A stretch of DNA of 64,000 bases, from positions 82,585-146,584 of the forward strand of contig JAGVVL010000032.1 in the NCBI GenBank assembly GCA_018287875.1, given 5' to 3'. The notes below the pieces were generated by a model. That model did not search any database. It saw only the letters and a list, made by a program, of their open reading frames with translations, and was not told the origin of the DNA. A program made the position numbers and the translations under genes. This document shows, in pieces, positions 11,187 through 19,775 of the stretch (position 1 is the stretch's first letter; each line of letters begins with the position of its first letter). This DNA is from Nigrospora sphaerica. Its lineage: Eukaryota > Ascomycota > Sordariomycetes > Amphisphaeriales > Apiosporaceae.

Positions 11187-11257
11187 GCGGCCATAAGTTA
11201 ATGGTAGACTAATCGACTTCCAATCGAAGTGTGTCGATTCGAATTCGACTGGCCGTA
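11187..11257 (+). tRNA. trnG: tRNA-Gly (UCC), copy 1
   Basis: Acceptor gcggcca/tggccgt with one G-T pair. Anticodon loop cttccaa gives TCC. First copy of the 126-bp tandem unit. Confidence 0.92.
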
Positions 11258-11312
11258 TAGAATTATTTCCCGGTCCCCTAAGGCATTAAAGCTTGCGGGG
11301 ACCGATAAAAAA

Positions 11313-11383
11313 GCGGCCATAAGTTAATGGTAGACTAATCGACTTCCAATCGAAGTGTGTCGATTCGAATTCGACTGGCCGTA
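11313..11383 (+). tRNA. trnG: tRNA-Gly (UCC), copy 2
   Basis: Identical to the copy 126 bp upstream; the second unit of the tandem duplication. Either copy could be functional. Confidence 0.92.
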
Positions 11384-11394
11384 TAGAATTAAAA

Positions 11395-11467
11395 GGATTA
11401 GTAGCTTAATTGGTCAAGTGTTTCCTTGTCGAGGAAGAGTATATCGGTTCGAGGCCGGTCTAGTCCG
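11395..11467 (+). tRNA. trnD: tRNA-Asp (GUC), copy 1
   Basis: Acceptor ggattag/ctagtcc. Anticodon stem tttcc/ggaag with loop ttgtcga. First of two trnD copies; its TpsiC stem pairs better than that of the copy at 13266. Confidence 0.92.
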
Positions 11468-11480
11468 TGAGTATATAGAA

Positions 11481-11561
11481 GGAAAAGTTTCCATAGGTAG
11501 GGTAAGATATTTGCTAAATATTGTGTTGTTTCATGTGGGTGTTCGAATCACCTCTTTTCCG
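11481..11561 (+). tRNA. trnS: tRNA-Ser (GCU), copy 1
   Basis: Acceptor ggaaaag/cttttcc. Anticodon loop ttgctaa gives GCT. Long variable arm. Lies 13 bases after trnD, in the segment duplicated at 13266-13432. Confidence 0.92.
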
Positions 11562-11785
11562 CTCCAATTTAGGCCAATATACTTTCTGCTCATCCCGTAT
11601 CCCTTATCCCAACCCCCTCTCTCTAATAAAAGAGAGAGAGGGGGTGGGGTCAGGGGGGAGGCTAGGCTAGCCCCAGGAGCCCTCTCTCTCGATGGGGGAA
11701 GAGGGAAAAAAGTACGGAGAGAGGGGCTGGGGGGTGTAACCGAATAAAAAGGCCGAAATAGTGGTATTAGGGGTAAGAGTTCTGA
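11562..11785. repeat. Hairpin spacer after trnS(GCU)
   Basis: Contains the ctctctaataaaagagagag palindrome (about 11624-11640) and a ccctctctctcgatggggga hairpin. The first part, to about 11640, also belongs to the segment repeated at 13432-13512. No gene. Confidence 0.8.
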
Positions 11786-11856
11786 AAGAGTATAGTTTAA
11801 GGGTAAAATAGGGAGCTTCAACCTCCAAATTCTCAGTTCAAATCTGAGTACTCTTG
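11786..11856 (+). tRNA. trnW: tRNA-Trp (UCA)
   Basis: Acceptor aagagta/tactctt pairs perfectly. Anticodon loop cttcaac gives TCA, which reads both TGA and TGG as expected under this code. A diverged relative lies at 13763. Confidence 0.93.
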
Positions 11857-11970
11857 TAGAATTTTCTCCCAAATCCCTTAGGGATAAGCAAGCGTCCCAT
11901 CCCTTTTGGATTCTATTCTTAGAGGGGGTAGGGAGCTTGTGCCCTCGGAGATTAAAGGGTGTAATCTTTA

Positions 11971-12043
11971 CGGATTAGGGCCGGGTTGGTAAGGCGTCCC
12001 ATTTGGGTTGGGAAGTAGTTATGTTCGAATCATAATAATCCGA
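11971..12043 (+). tRNA. trnP: tRNA-Pro (UGG)
   Basis: Acceptor cggatta/taatccg is perfect. Anticodon stem tccca/tggga with loop tttgggt. TpsiC stem ttatg/cataa. All stems pair, unlike the second copy at 26184. Confidence 0.94.
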
Positions 12044-12685
12044 AATAATTTGTTGTTATAATATACCTGGTTTTAGGGATTAAGTTCATATTTTTAGTCC
12101 TTTTTTTTCGGCCTTTATCTTCCCCAGGAGAAACCTTCTACCTGTGTGGGAGGCACGCCCCGCCTTTTTTCTTCCTTCCCTTATCTTTCATAGCCCTCTA
12201 AGGTAAGCGGATAAAGAGCTGCTGCTCATCTTCTGGTCCGGTTGTTTGCGCTTTGCCCAGCCCGTAGCGCTAATTTTTTTAACCTTTCTAATCCCGTCCC
12301 CCAAGGGTGCGGTAGCATGCAAGCTTGCGGCTCTTCTAATTTTTTTTTTTTCCCTTTCGCAATCCCCTGACATTTGGTTACGGGGGGGATAACCGACTAG
12401 TAACGACTAGTCTAAGAAAAATCGAAGATTTTTCTAAGGCTAGGGCTGACCTCTGCGCTTCTTATTTTTTGAATTATTAGAAAAAAATTAGACCCCAGCC
12501 TTCTAATAAAAGAGAGAGAGGGGCTGGGGGAAGAGGGAAAAAAAGTATCGGGGGGGCGCTTCTAATGCATTAGTAGGGTAAAAAAAAAATAAAAAAAAAT
12601 AACCAAGACCATAGGTCTTGGACCTCCTTCCACCGGGGTGGAAGGAGGGGAGGGGATAGGGGGGGGGGTTGAAAATTTAAATTAA
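12044..12685. repeat. Hairpin spacer between trnP and trnS(UGA)
   Basis: No gene. It contains an aaaaatcgaagatttttcta hairpin (about 12417-12437), a ctctaataaaagagagagag palindrome and a gaccataggtcttgg hairpin (about 12608-12622). Confidence 0.8.
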
Positions 12686-12772
12686 AGAGAATTGATCGAG
12701 TGGTTTAAGATGGTAAGCTTGAGTCTTATTTGGTCAGAAATGATCACATCCGTTCGAATCGGATATTCTCTG
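12686..12772 (+). tRNA. trnS: tRNA-Ser (UGA)
   Basis: Acceptor agagaat/attctct is perfect. Anticodon loop cttgagt gives TGA. Long variable arm (tggtca/tgatca region). Confidence 0.93.
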
Positions 12773-13265
12773 GAAACACTAGAAAATTAGGTCCCTTTTC
12801 CTTTTAATCCTTCTTTCCTTACCCGGAAGGGTTGGGGAAGAAGGATAAATTACATTTAAGAGCCGAGCTTGCTAATTTTTTTTTATTATTATAAATAATA
12901 ATAAAAAAAAATAATAGAGCAAGCTTGCGCTTTAACTATACCATTATATAAATAGTCATGAAGAGCTTCTAGCTAGCGCCCCACCCCCGGCTTCTAATTT
13001 TTTTTATTATTATTTATAATAATAAAAAAAAAATAACCCCACAAGCTTGCGGCACCCCCCGCATATGCGGGGGTGAGGAGGGGAGAAAGGGAGGGGCGCA
13101 TGCATCCCGGCCCTGTCCCCCGGGCCGCTTGCGCTTTGAGGATGCTTTCAGGAAAGGGGAGCATCCACACCCCTTTTAGCCTTCTTATCAAAATCGTAGA
13201 TTTTGATATTCTATTATATTGAATTAGACTATACTTACTTAGTGTTTAAATTAGAAGTTGGATAA
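12773..13265. repeat. Hairpin spacer before the second trnD
   Basis: No gene. AT palindromes (tttttattattataaataat) at about 12890 and 13005, GC-rich hairpins at 13040-13100 and an aaaatcgtagattttgat hairpin at about 13189-13206. Confidence 0.8.
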
Positions 13266-13338
13266 GGATTAGTAGCTTAATTGGTCAAGTGTTTCCTTGT
13301 CGAGGAAGAGTATATCGGTTCGAGGCCAGTCTAGTTCG
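13266..13338 (+). tRNA. trnD: tRNA-Asp (GUC), copy 2
   Basis: Nearly identical to the trnD at 11395. Two substitutions (ggccagt for ggccggt and ctagttc for ctagtcc) weaken the TpsiC and acceptor stems. Part of a segmental copy of about 250 bp. Confidence 0.8.
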
Positions 13339-13351
13339 TGAGTATATAGAA

Positions 13352-13432
13352 GGAAAAGTTTCCATAGGTAGGGTAAGATATTTGCTAAATATTGTGTTGT
13401 TTCATGTGGGTGTTCGAATCACCTCTTTTCCG
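13352..13432 (+). tRNA. trnS: tRNA-Ser (GCU), copy 2
   Basis: Appears identical to the trnS at 11481, including the GCT anticodon and the acceptor ggaaaag/cttttcc. Confidence 0.9.
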
Positions 13433-13762
13433 CTCCAATTTAGGCCAATATACTTTCTGCTCATCCCGTATCCCTTATCCCAACCCCCTCTCTCTAATAA
13501 AAGAGAGAGAGGGGCTGGGGGGAAGGTGTAAGCTCTAAGAAAAATAACTGTAAGGGTCGTAAGTTAGAATAATTATTATATACTTTTATAAGAGTATATA
13601 GATGGATAAGTTAATTACGGGGGGCATAGCCGGCTCCCAAACGATGTATCTTGGTACTTTATATCTTTAATCTCTTCTTACCTTTTTACCAAGTTTTCAT
13701 ATAACCTTAGGGGTTATAAGGAAACCAGGGTAGGGATGATAGATTACGTAATGTGAAAGTAA
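13433..13762. other. Spacer between trnS copy 2 and the tRNA-like copy
   Basis: The first 80 bases are the end of the segmental duplicate. The rest contains a palindrome-like stretch ataaccttaggggttataag (about 13692-13711) and no ORF or RNA that I recognise. Confidence 0.6.
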
Positions 13763-13833
13763 CAAAGTAAATAATATTGGAACATTTAGGAGTTTCCACC
13801 TCCAAATTCTCAGTTCAAGTCTGAGTATTTTAG
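13763..13833 (+). pseudogene. trnW-like tRNA copy with a Gly-type anticodon (UCC)
   Basis: The 3' half matches trnW closely: anticodon 3' stem, aaattctcagttcaagtctgag, and the same A-A mismatch position in the anticodon stem. The loop is tttccac instead of cttcaac, so positions 34-36 read TCC instead of TCA. The acceptor caaagta/tatttta pairs except at the first position, and the D arm is poor. Either a decayed duplicate of trnW or a tRNA that has changed identity. It is the last tRNA-like element before nad6. Confidence 0.6.
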
Positions 13834-13878
13834 CTTAATTTACCTTTACGAAGGTTAAAATTTAAAATATTTATAAAT

Positions 13879-16418
13879 ATGAATAATTTATTTCTTATAT
13901 ATGAAACATATACAAATGGTTATAGAACAGAGATATTAGATATCATTTCATTATTGGCTATTTTATGTGGTATATTAGTTATTACAAGTAAAAATCCTAT
14001 TGTCTCGGTTTTATTTTTAATAGGTTTATTTGCAAGTATATCTTGTTATTTAATAATGTTAGGTTTAAGTTTTATAGGTTTATCTTATTTAATAGTATAT
14101 ATAGGAGCAGTTTGAAAATATGTATGAAAAAATGTGGCTGCATTGGTTCAATTCCAATTCTACAAGGGACTTTTTATTCTAATTAAATTTTTCTATTTGG
14201 TACAAGGGATAACTATATATAATGTTGTTTCTTCGACATATTCAGGTAAATCTAAGATTTACACTTCAAGAGTAGGCAATAAATTTTATTCTACTCTGTC
14301 TAGTTCTGATAAAAAGGATGAAGAGTTTTATAAATGATTCGTAGGATTTGCAGATGGTGAATCAAATTTCACTATAGTGTTTCAAAAAGATACAAATGGT
14401 AATATAACAGGAGCTAGTTTTAGATTTATTATTGAATTGCATATTGACGATATAGATACTTTAAAATATATAAAAAGCAAATTAAATTTAGGTAATGAAA
14501 TAGCAGTTTATGGTAATAGTTGTAAATTTACAGTTATACATAGAAGAGATATTAGTAAATTAATCTCTGTATTCGATAAATATAACTTAAACACAACTAA
14601 ATACCTTGACTATTTAGATTTTAAAAAAGCTTTTCACTTATATTACGATAATAATAGAGGCGTGCCTCTAAACAAAAGAACTCTAATAGATCAATTGTTA
14701 AAATTCAAAAATGGAATGAATAAAAATCGATTCGAATTTAATTTCCCTGAGGATTATAAAATAGTAGTTTCTGATTATTGATTATTAGGTCTTATAGAAG
14801 CTGAAGGTTCATTCTATTTAGATAGAAGTAAACTTCAACCTGTTTTTATGATAGCACTTACTAAGATTCAACTTCCAGTCATAAAAAAAATAAACGATTA
14901 TTTAATAAATAATTTAGGGTTTGATAAATATTCTAAGTTTAAACTGGAAAATTCATCTGCTATCGCTATTGTTGAAAATAAAGAGCGAAACAATGCTAAA
15001 TGTTTAATAAGACTTACAATTTCAAATATAAATATCTTAACTAATTATTTCATACCTTATTTAGAAAATAAGAGATTTATTACTAAAAAAGGTAAGGATT
15101 TTCAGGATTTTAAAATTATATGTAGAGCGATATATAATGGAGCCTACAGAACTGAAGAAATTAAATCATTGATATTAAAATTATCATATACTATGAATAA
15201 TTTTAGATTATCTAGTAACTCAGATACGAACAAGGTTTCTAAAGAGGAGCTAGATAAGATATTAAATGCTAAATCTACTATTATACATTTAGATGATGGT
15301 CGTCAGTTAGATAATATAACTAAAAAAGAGATAAATAGACGTTGAACTAATTGTGTATATGAAATAATCCAAAGTTCAGGTGAAATAATCTTAGCTTCTA
15401 CTTTAAATGAAGCGGCTGAAAATTTAAAGGTTGATTTTAGAACAGTAAAGAGAAACTTAGATTCTCTTTCTGAGCAAAGTGGCATCCGTGATAATTTCGT
15501 AGAAGTTAAAGAGAACCTAGTGAGAAGAGTATCAGTGTTTTATCCTTAATAACATTAAATCTTTATTAGTTTAAGTTTATAAACTATCTTTTCAAGACAT
15601 ATGTCTAAAAATAGAAAAATAGAAGAATAAAAGCATAGTTTAGAATGAAGGTTACAACCGTACTCTTCTATACTTGTAGAAAAATTAGGTGAAAACGGTT
15701 AACGATATCCTGATCAAAGACCGTCGGCAGTTGTAAATGTCGCTACAGACTGGTTCACCGGGGCTGGGTTGGAAAACCTGTCTAAATGTACAGTCGAATT
15801 CTATAATGAATGTATAATCATCATAAGGAGGAAGGACAATCCTATATTCCCTCCCCGCTGCGCTAATTCGCGCAGCGGGGAGGGAATAAAGTAGGATAAC
15901 CATTTACATATTTGGTAAGAACTCCTGGATATATTTAGCATTGACAAATTGCTAATTTTATCTTAGTTAATTAGAATTGTTCTATATTATTCTTGTTCAT
16001 ATTAATGTTAATTAATATTAGAATAAGTGAATTACAAAGTAATACTAGCAATAGTATACCCTTAGCTATTGCTATAGGAATATCTTTTAATTATCCTTTA
16101 TTCCAATTATTACCTTATAACATTGCGATGTTAAATAATTATTTTAATTTAAATAACATTTTATCTAATGTTTCGTATCCTTCAGGTTTAAATCAAGATA
16201 ATAAAGCATACTTAAATACTTATGATAACGATATCTTTTTTGTGACAAGTAAAATGTGAGATGGTAATTTAATAGAGAATAGTCATATTACTAGTATAGG
16301 TAATGTGATGTATACAAACTTTAATATGTGACTAATAATAGCTAGTTTTATTCTATTATTAGCCATGGTTGGTGCTATAGTAATTACAATTAAATCTGAC
16401 AAAGGATCTCGGGCCTAA
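13879..16418 (+). CDS. nad6: NADH dehydrogenase subunit 6, split by one intron
   Basis: Membrane subunit of complex I. Exons are 13879-14111 and 15980-16418, together 672 nt and 223 residues. Landmarks: MNNLFLIYETYTNGYRTEIL, the conserved GLSYLIVYIGAV at the exon 1 end, SILFLFILMLINIRISEL at the start of exon 2, and the last helix WLIIASFILLLAMVGAIVITI. The tail KSDKGSRA is short. The junction follows the T/G group I rule. A second, diverged copy of the last helix lies about 700 bp downstream (17009-17102). Confidence 0.94.
14112..15979 (+). other. Group I intron of nad6
   Basis: Interrupts YIGAV-SILFLF. The 3' core has aaagaccgtcggcag (about 15716), gctacagactggttcacc (about 15743) and ctaaatgtacagtcgaattc. 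The same core type occurs in nad5 intron 1 and cob intron 1. A hairpin (ccctccccgctgcgctaatt with inverted arm) sits in a loop at 15850-15885. Confidence 0.88.
14113..15549 (+). CDS. LAGLIDADG intron ORF in nad6
   Basis: An intact double-motif LAGLIDADG protein fused in frame to nad6 exon 1, about 478 intron-encoded residues. Motif 1 is WFVGFADGESNF and motif 2 is WLLGLIEAEGSFYL, both with their catalytic acids. After the second domain the protein continues with a NUMOD1-like DNA-binding repeat (YEIIQSSGEIILASTLNEAA and FRTVKRNLDSL), which explains its length. TGA is read as Trp at several sites. No frame break. Confidence 0.9.
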
Positions 16419-17008
16419 CCAAAGCCTAGGTTACTCTAGGTTAAAAGTTGAATTTACCTTCGACCCAGGTCCAGTTACCCACCCCGCAAGCTTGTATACC
16501 TAAGGGTTTGATAACCGACTAGCAGGGCTAGGCTGAACCTTTCGACCCTTTTTTCTCCCTCACCCCAGGGGTGAGGGGAAAAAAGGCCGGACTAGGAACC
16601 GCAGCTAGACTAAGAAAAATCGAAGATTTTTCTAAGGCTAGCCCTAACCTCGACCCATGTCCACCCCTGGGGTGGAGGGGGGTGGGTGGCGGAAACTTGG
16701 CCATGGGTCTAGCCGGTATCCCCTCCCCCCTGTCACTCTCTGTAGAGAGTGATGCACCCTCTCTTAGGGTCGAGAGAGGGCGAGGGGGGACGGGATTAGA
16801 AAAGGAGCTTGTATCCTTTTTGCATGCACCCCTCCCCCTTGAACCCTCCCCCCGGAGGGGGTGAGAGGGGGGATCAGGGGGGAGGGGTCAGGAGGGGCAA
16901 GCTCCCTATGCTGGTATGAATAAAGGTCGTATATATTTAATAATTATTACTATTGAACTAACTAATTAACTATTAGTTATATATTAGTCTTCTATAACAA
17001 CATTATTT
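16419..17008. repeat. Hairpin spacer after nad6
   Basis: No gene. GC-rich hairpins include the inverted ctctctgtagagagtgatgc / tctcttagggtcgagagagg element (about 16737-16778) and an aaaaatcgaagatttttcta hairpin. AT-rich from 16920. Confidence 0.8.
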
Positions 17009-17102
17009 TCATATGTACACTAATTATAATGTGTGACTTATTATAGCTAGTTTATATTATTATTAGCAATGGTAGGTGCTATAGTAATAACAATAAAACA
17101 AA
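17009..17102 (+). pseudogene. nad6: Displaced second copy of the nad6 3' end
   Basis: The stretch atgtacactaattataatgt ... gtgacttattatagctagtt ... atggtaggtgctatagtaat aligns with the last helix of nad6 (about 16305-16398), with many substitutions and one 2-base deletion. It keeps MVGAIVITIK in one frame but the rest of the gene is absent. It is then followed by unrelated sequence. Divergence this large between copies in one genome suggests that one of them came from another lineage. Confidence 0.85.
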
Positions 17103-17652
17103 AAATTAAGGATAGTTTTTTTTTTGTTTTTGCTATCCCGGGTCCTGTTTCTGCTTTATATATCAATGATATATATCCACTAATCGTTTATTCCATTCCT
17201 AACCCGGCAAGCCGTATTCCCCTTCTCAAAGGGATATGCTTGCCTCCCGGATCCCCTCCCTCCTTCCAGGAAGGAGGTCCAAGACCATGGTCTTGGATAT
17301 TTTTTTTTTTATGGCAGGGGGGCTCGGCCATAAAAAAATCAAAGATTTTTTTATGGCCGTGTTCCATTATTTTTTTTTTTTTGAAAAAAAATTAGTCTTT
17401 GACTAATTTTTTTTTCCAAAAAATAAGCGACCCCAGGGGCGCTTCGCTGATCCCCTGCACCCCAGGGGTGAGGGGGATATGGAACTAATTTTTTTTATTA
17501 TTATAAATAATAATAAAAAAAAAATAACCCTAAAAATTAGAAGGGGGGGATGGGGGGATCAGTGCGCCCTTCTTTAAAAATAGCCTAAAAATAGTAAAAA
17601 AAAAATAAACAAAAAGAATTAAAAATAAACGGAGGTTGAAAGGAACCTTAAA
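17103..17652. repeat. Hairpin spacer between the nad6 end copy and trnV
   Basis: The nad6-like frame runs on as KQKIKDSFFFVFAIPG but soon enters hairpin elements (gaccatggtcttgg, taatttttttttattattat). No gene. Confidence 0.75.
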
Positions 17653-17722
17653 AGAAATTGGCTCAATGGTAGAGCAACCGTTTTACACACGGAAGGTTGG
17701 GTGTTCGAATCACCTATTTCTT
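17653..17722 (+). tRNA. trnV: tRNA-Val (UAC)
   Basis: Acceptor agaaatt/tatttct with one mismatch. Anticodon loop tttacac gives TAC. TpsiC ttcgaat. In related fungi trnV stands between trnE and trnM after rnl; here it lies between nad6 and cox3. Confidence 0.9.
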
Positions 17723-18760
17723 AGATATTAAAAAAGGGGGGGGTTATGTGTATCTCGAGTTTGCGCCCAGGGTTAGGCTGATCTTTTTTACTCTTATATT
17801 TCTCATGCGCTTTATTTTGGACAAGCATAAGATATCCTACCCTTTCCCCCTGCGGGGTTTGGATATTAGAGGAAGGGGTAAGTGGTTGTATTGCTGCTAG
17901 GGGAAAGGCAATAGCAAAATTTCTTTTTTACTTTGTTTTTAATAGCGTAAGCGGCAAGGAAGGGGTTTGAATTTTTTTTAACTTATCCTTTCGACCCTTT
18001 TTTTTACCCTCCCTTGCGGGGAGGGAAAAAAAAGGCCGGACTAGTGTAACCGACTAGTCTAATAAAAATTTTCTAGGCAGCTCCGGCTCCGCAGCCCAGT
18101 ACGTCCTTAGACGGACGAAGGGCTAATTTTTTTATTCTTAGAAAAAAATAAGCCCTTACTGACCCCTCTCCCCGCAAGCTTGCCGGTTATTTTTTATTAT
18201 AAATAATAATAAAAAAAAATTAGAAGCCGGAGGGGGAGAGGGGTCAGCACTAAAGTGCGCTGACCCCGGACCCAGCCCCTCTCTCGACTTAAAAAAAAGT
18301 ATAAAAAGAGAGAGGGGCTAGGGGTCCGGGGTGCGAAGCCGGGAATCTCCGCATTATTTTTTAATTATTCCCTAGGGAACCCCTCGGTACTTTTTTTTTA
18401 GAAAAAAAAGTCGAGGGGGGTCTAATTTTTTTCTAATAATTCAAAAAATAAGAAGAGGGGTCAGATTAGAAAAATCTTCGATTTTTCTAAGACTAGTCGT
18501 TACTAGTCGGGGTTACCCCGGTTATTTTTTTTTTTGTTTTTTTTTTTTTCCCCTCCCCGCATGCATGCGGGGAGGGAAAAAAATTAGCCCTTATCTCTTA
18601 TCTCGAGTTTGCTGACCCCAGCCCCCTCTCTCTTTTATTAGAAGGCTGGGGTATGGGTTATTATTCTAAATAATAATAACCAGGGGGGGGAGCTCGGGCT
18701 ATGCACGGCTTCTAATTTTATTATTATTAGAAATAATAAAAAAAAATGGCAAGGGCACCC
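17723..18760. repeat. Hairpin-rich spacer after trnV
   Basis: A dense field of dispersed elements: cagcccagtacgtccttaga (about 18088), ttattattataaataat palindromes, gagagaggggct hairpins and an aaaaatcttcgatttttcta hairpin (about 18472). No gene. Confidence 0.8.
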
Positions 18761-18963
18761 CTGAAATTAGAGATTAGAACATGTCATAAAAACGAAATTA
18801 CAAATGAATCTTCATTTAAATACAAAGACGGTAGTCGAGTGCTTAAAAACTTCAGAGTGATTTTCCAGATGCTTTAAAGCCAGTTTTATCCAAATGGAAT
18901 AGAGACTATTCTGTAGGACACCTCCTCTTTCACCACCCTATTATTACAGTTGAAGATGATTAA
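18761..18963 (+). pseudogene. Unrecognised ORF fragment with one frame break
   Basis: Reads LKLEIRTCHKNEITNESSFK ... RVLKNFRVIFQ, then after a one-base shift DALKPVLSKWNRDYSVGHLL ... ITVEDD and TAA. Codon use is gene-like. The upstream end is cut by a hairpin (ttattagaaataataaaa). I do not recognise the family; a relic of an invertron-type plasmid or another orphan is possible but unsupported. Confidence 0.5.
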
Positions 18964-19775
18964 AGGGAGTTTTAAGACAAGCAATAAAGATATTTATGTC
19001 TTTAATAATGATAATAATTATACTGTAGTTTATTATAGCAAATAGAATATTTTACTTCTATATTGGACCTTGATTTATTATAGAATAAATTTCTAAGAAT
19101 ATTATATTTTAGTAATACTTGAGAGGTAGCTTTATTTTATTTTATAAAGTGAGGCGATAGTGTTTTTATTGTAGATTACGATAAAAGGGTAATCAGTATT
19201 ACTGAGGAGTAAACAAGATTTGAAAAATCTCCTCCATACTACTCCTTAATTATTTCCCCTCCCCGCAAGGGAGGGAATTAAGGAGTAAATATGAAATGAA
19301 AAATCTTCATACTTCTTTTTCTTCTCATCCTTGATATCTTCCTCCCCAAAAAAATCTTCGATTTTTAAGGGCTAGACCCAAGGACCTAGTCCCCTTTCGC
19401 GATCCCCGGCTTCGCCCTCCCAGGGTTATGCAAGCTTGCATACCTAAAGCGGGGGTTTAGGGGTCGGGTGGATAACCGACTAGCAGGGCTAGGCCGAACC
19501 TTTCGACCCTTCCCCTCCCTTGCGGGGAGGGGAAAAAGGCCGGACTAGGAACCGCAGCTAGACTAAGAAAAATCGAAGATTTTTCTAAGGCTAGCCCTAA
19601 TCTCGGTACTTTTTTTTAAAGGGTCGAGGGGTGGTTCTTTTTACCCTCATATGCGGGGAGGGGAAAAAATTTAGAAAGGTGGAAGGGGAAGAATTAAGCC
19701 TTGAAGTATTATTTTCCTGTAAAGTAACAATTAGATATTTAGGTATGTTTTTAATTTCATTTATCTTAATAAAAA
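18964..19775. other. Spacer before cox3
   Basis: The first 300 bases are AT-rich without an ORF. From 19240 to 19680 there are hairpin elements (ccctccccgcaagggaggg; aaaaatcgaagatttttcta; ttaccctcatatgcggggag). The last 95 bases before the cox3 ATG are AT-rich. Confidence 0.7.

Larger units (their letters stand above)
11140..11391. repeat. Perfect tandem duplication (126 bp x 2) carrying trnG
   Basis: Positions 11140-11265 and 11266-11391 are identical by eye. Each unit starts tttcccggtcccctaaggca, contains a hairpin and a full trnG, and ends gtatagaatta. Confidence 0.95.
13264..13512. repeat. Segmental duplicate of 11393-11640 (trnD-trnS)
   Basis: The sequence from before trnD through trnS(GCU) and into the downstream ctctctaataaaagagagag hairpin matches 11393-11640 with only a few changes. 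The copies are about 1.87 kb apart, in the same orientation. Confidence 0.93.

Noticed and set aside
11531..11872. Minus-strand frame of 113 codons over trnS, hairpins and trnW
   Set aside because: It is antisense to two tRNA genes and made mostly of hairpin sequence (Pro/Leu/Ser-rich), so a shadow.
16571..16864. Plus-strand frame of 97 codons after nad6
   Set aside because: It consists entirely of GC hairpin arms; such frames appear wherever these elements are stacked.
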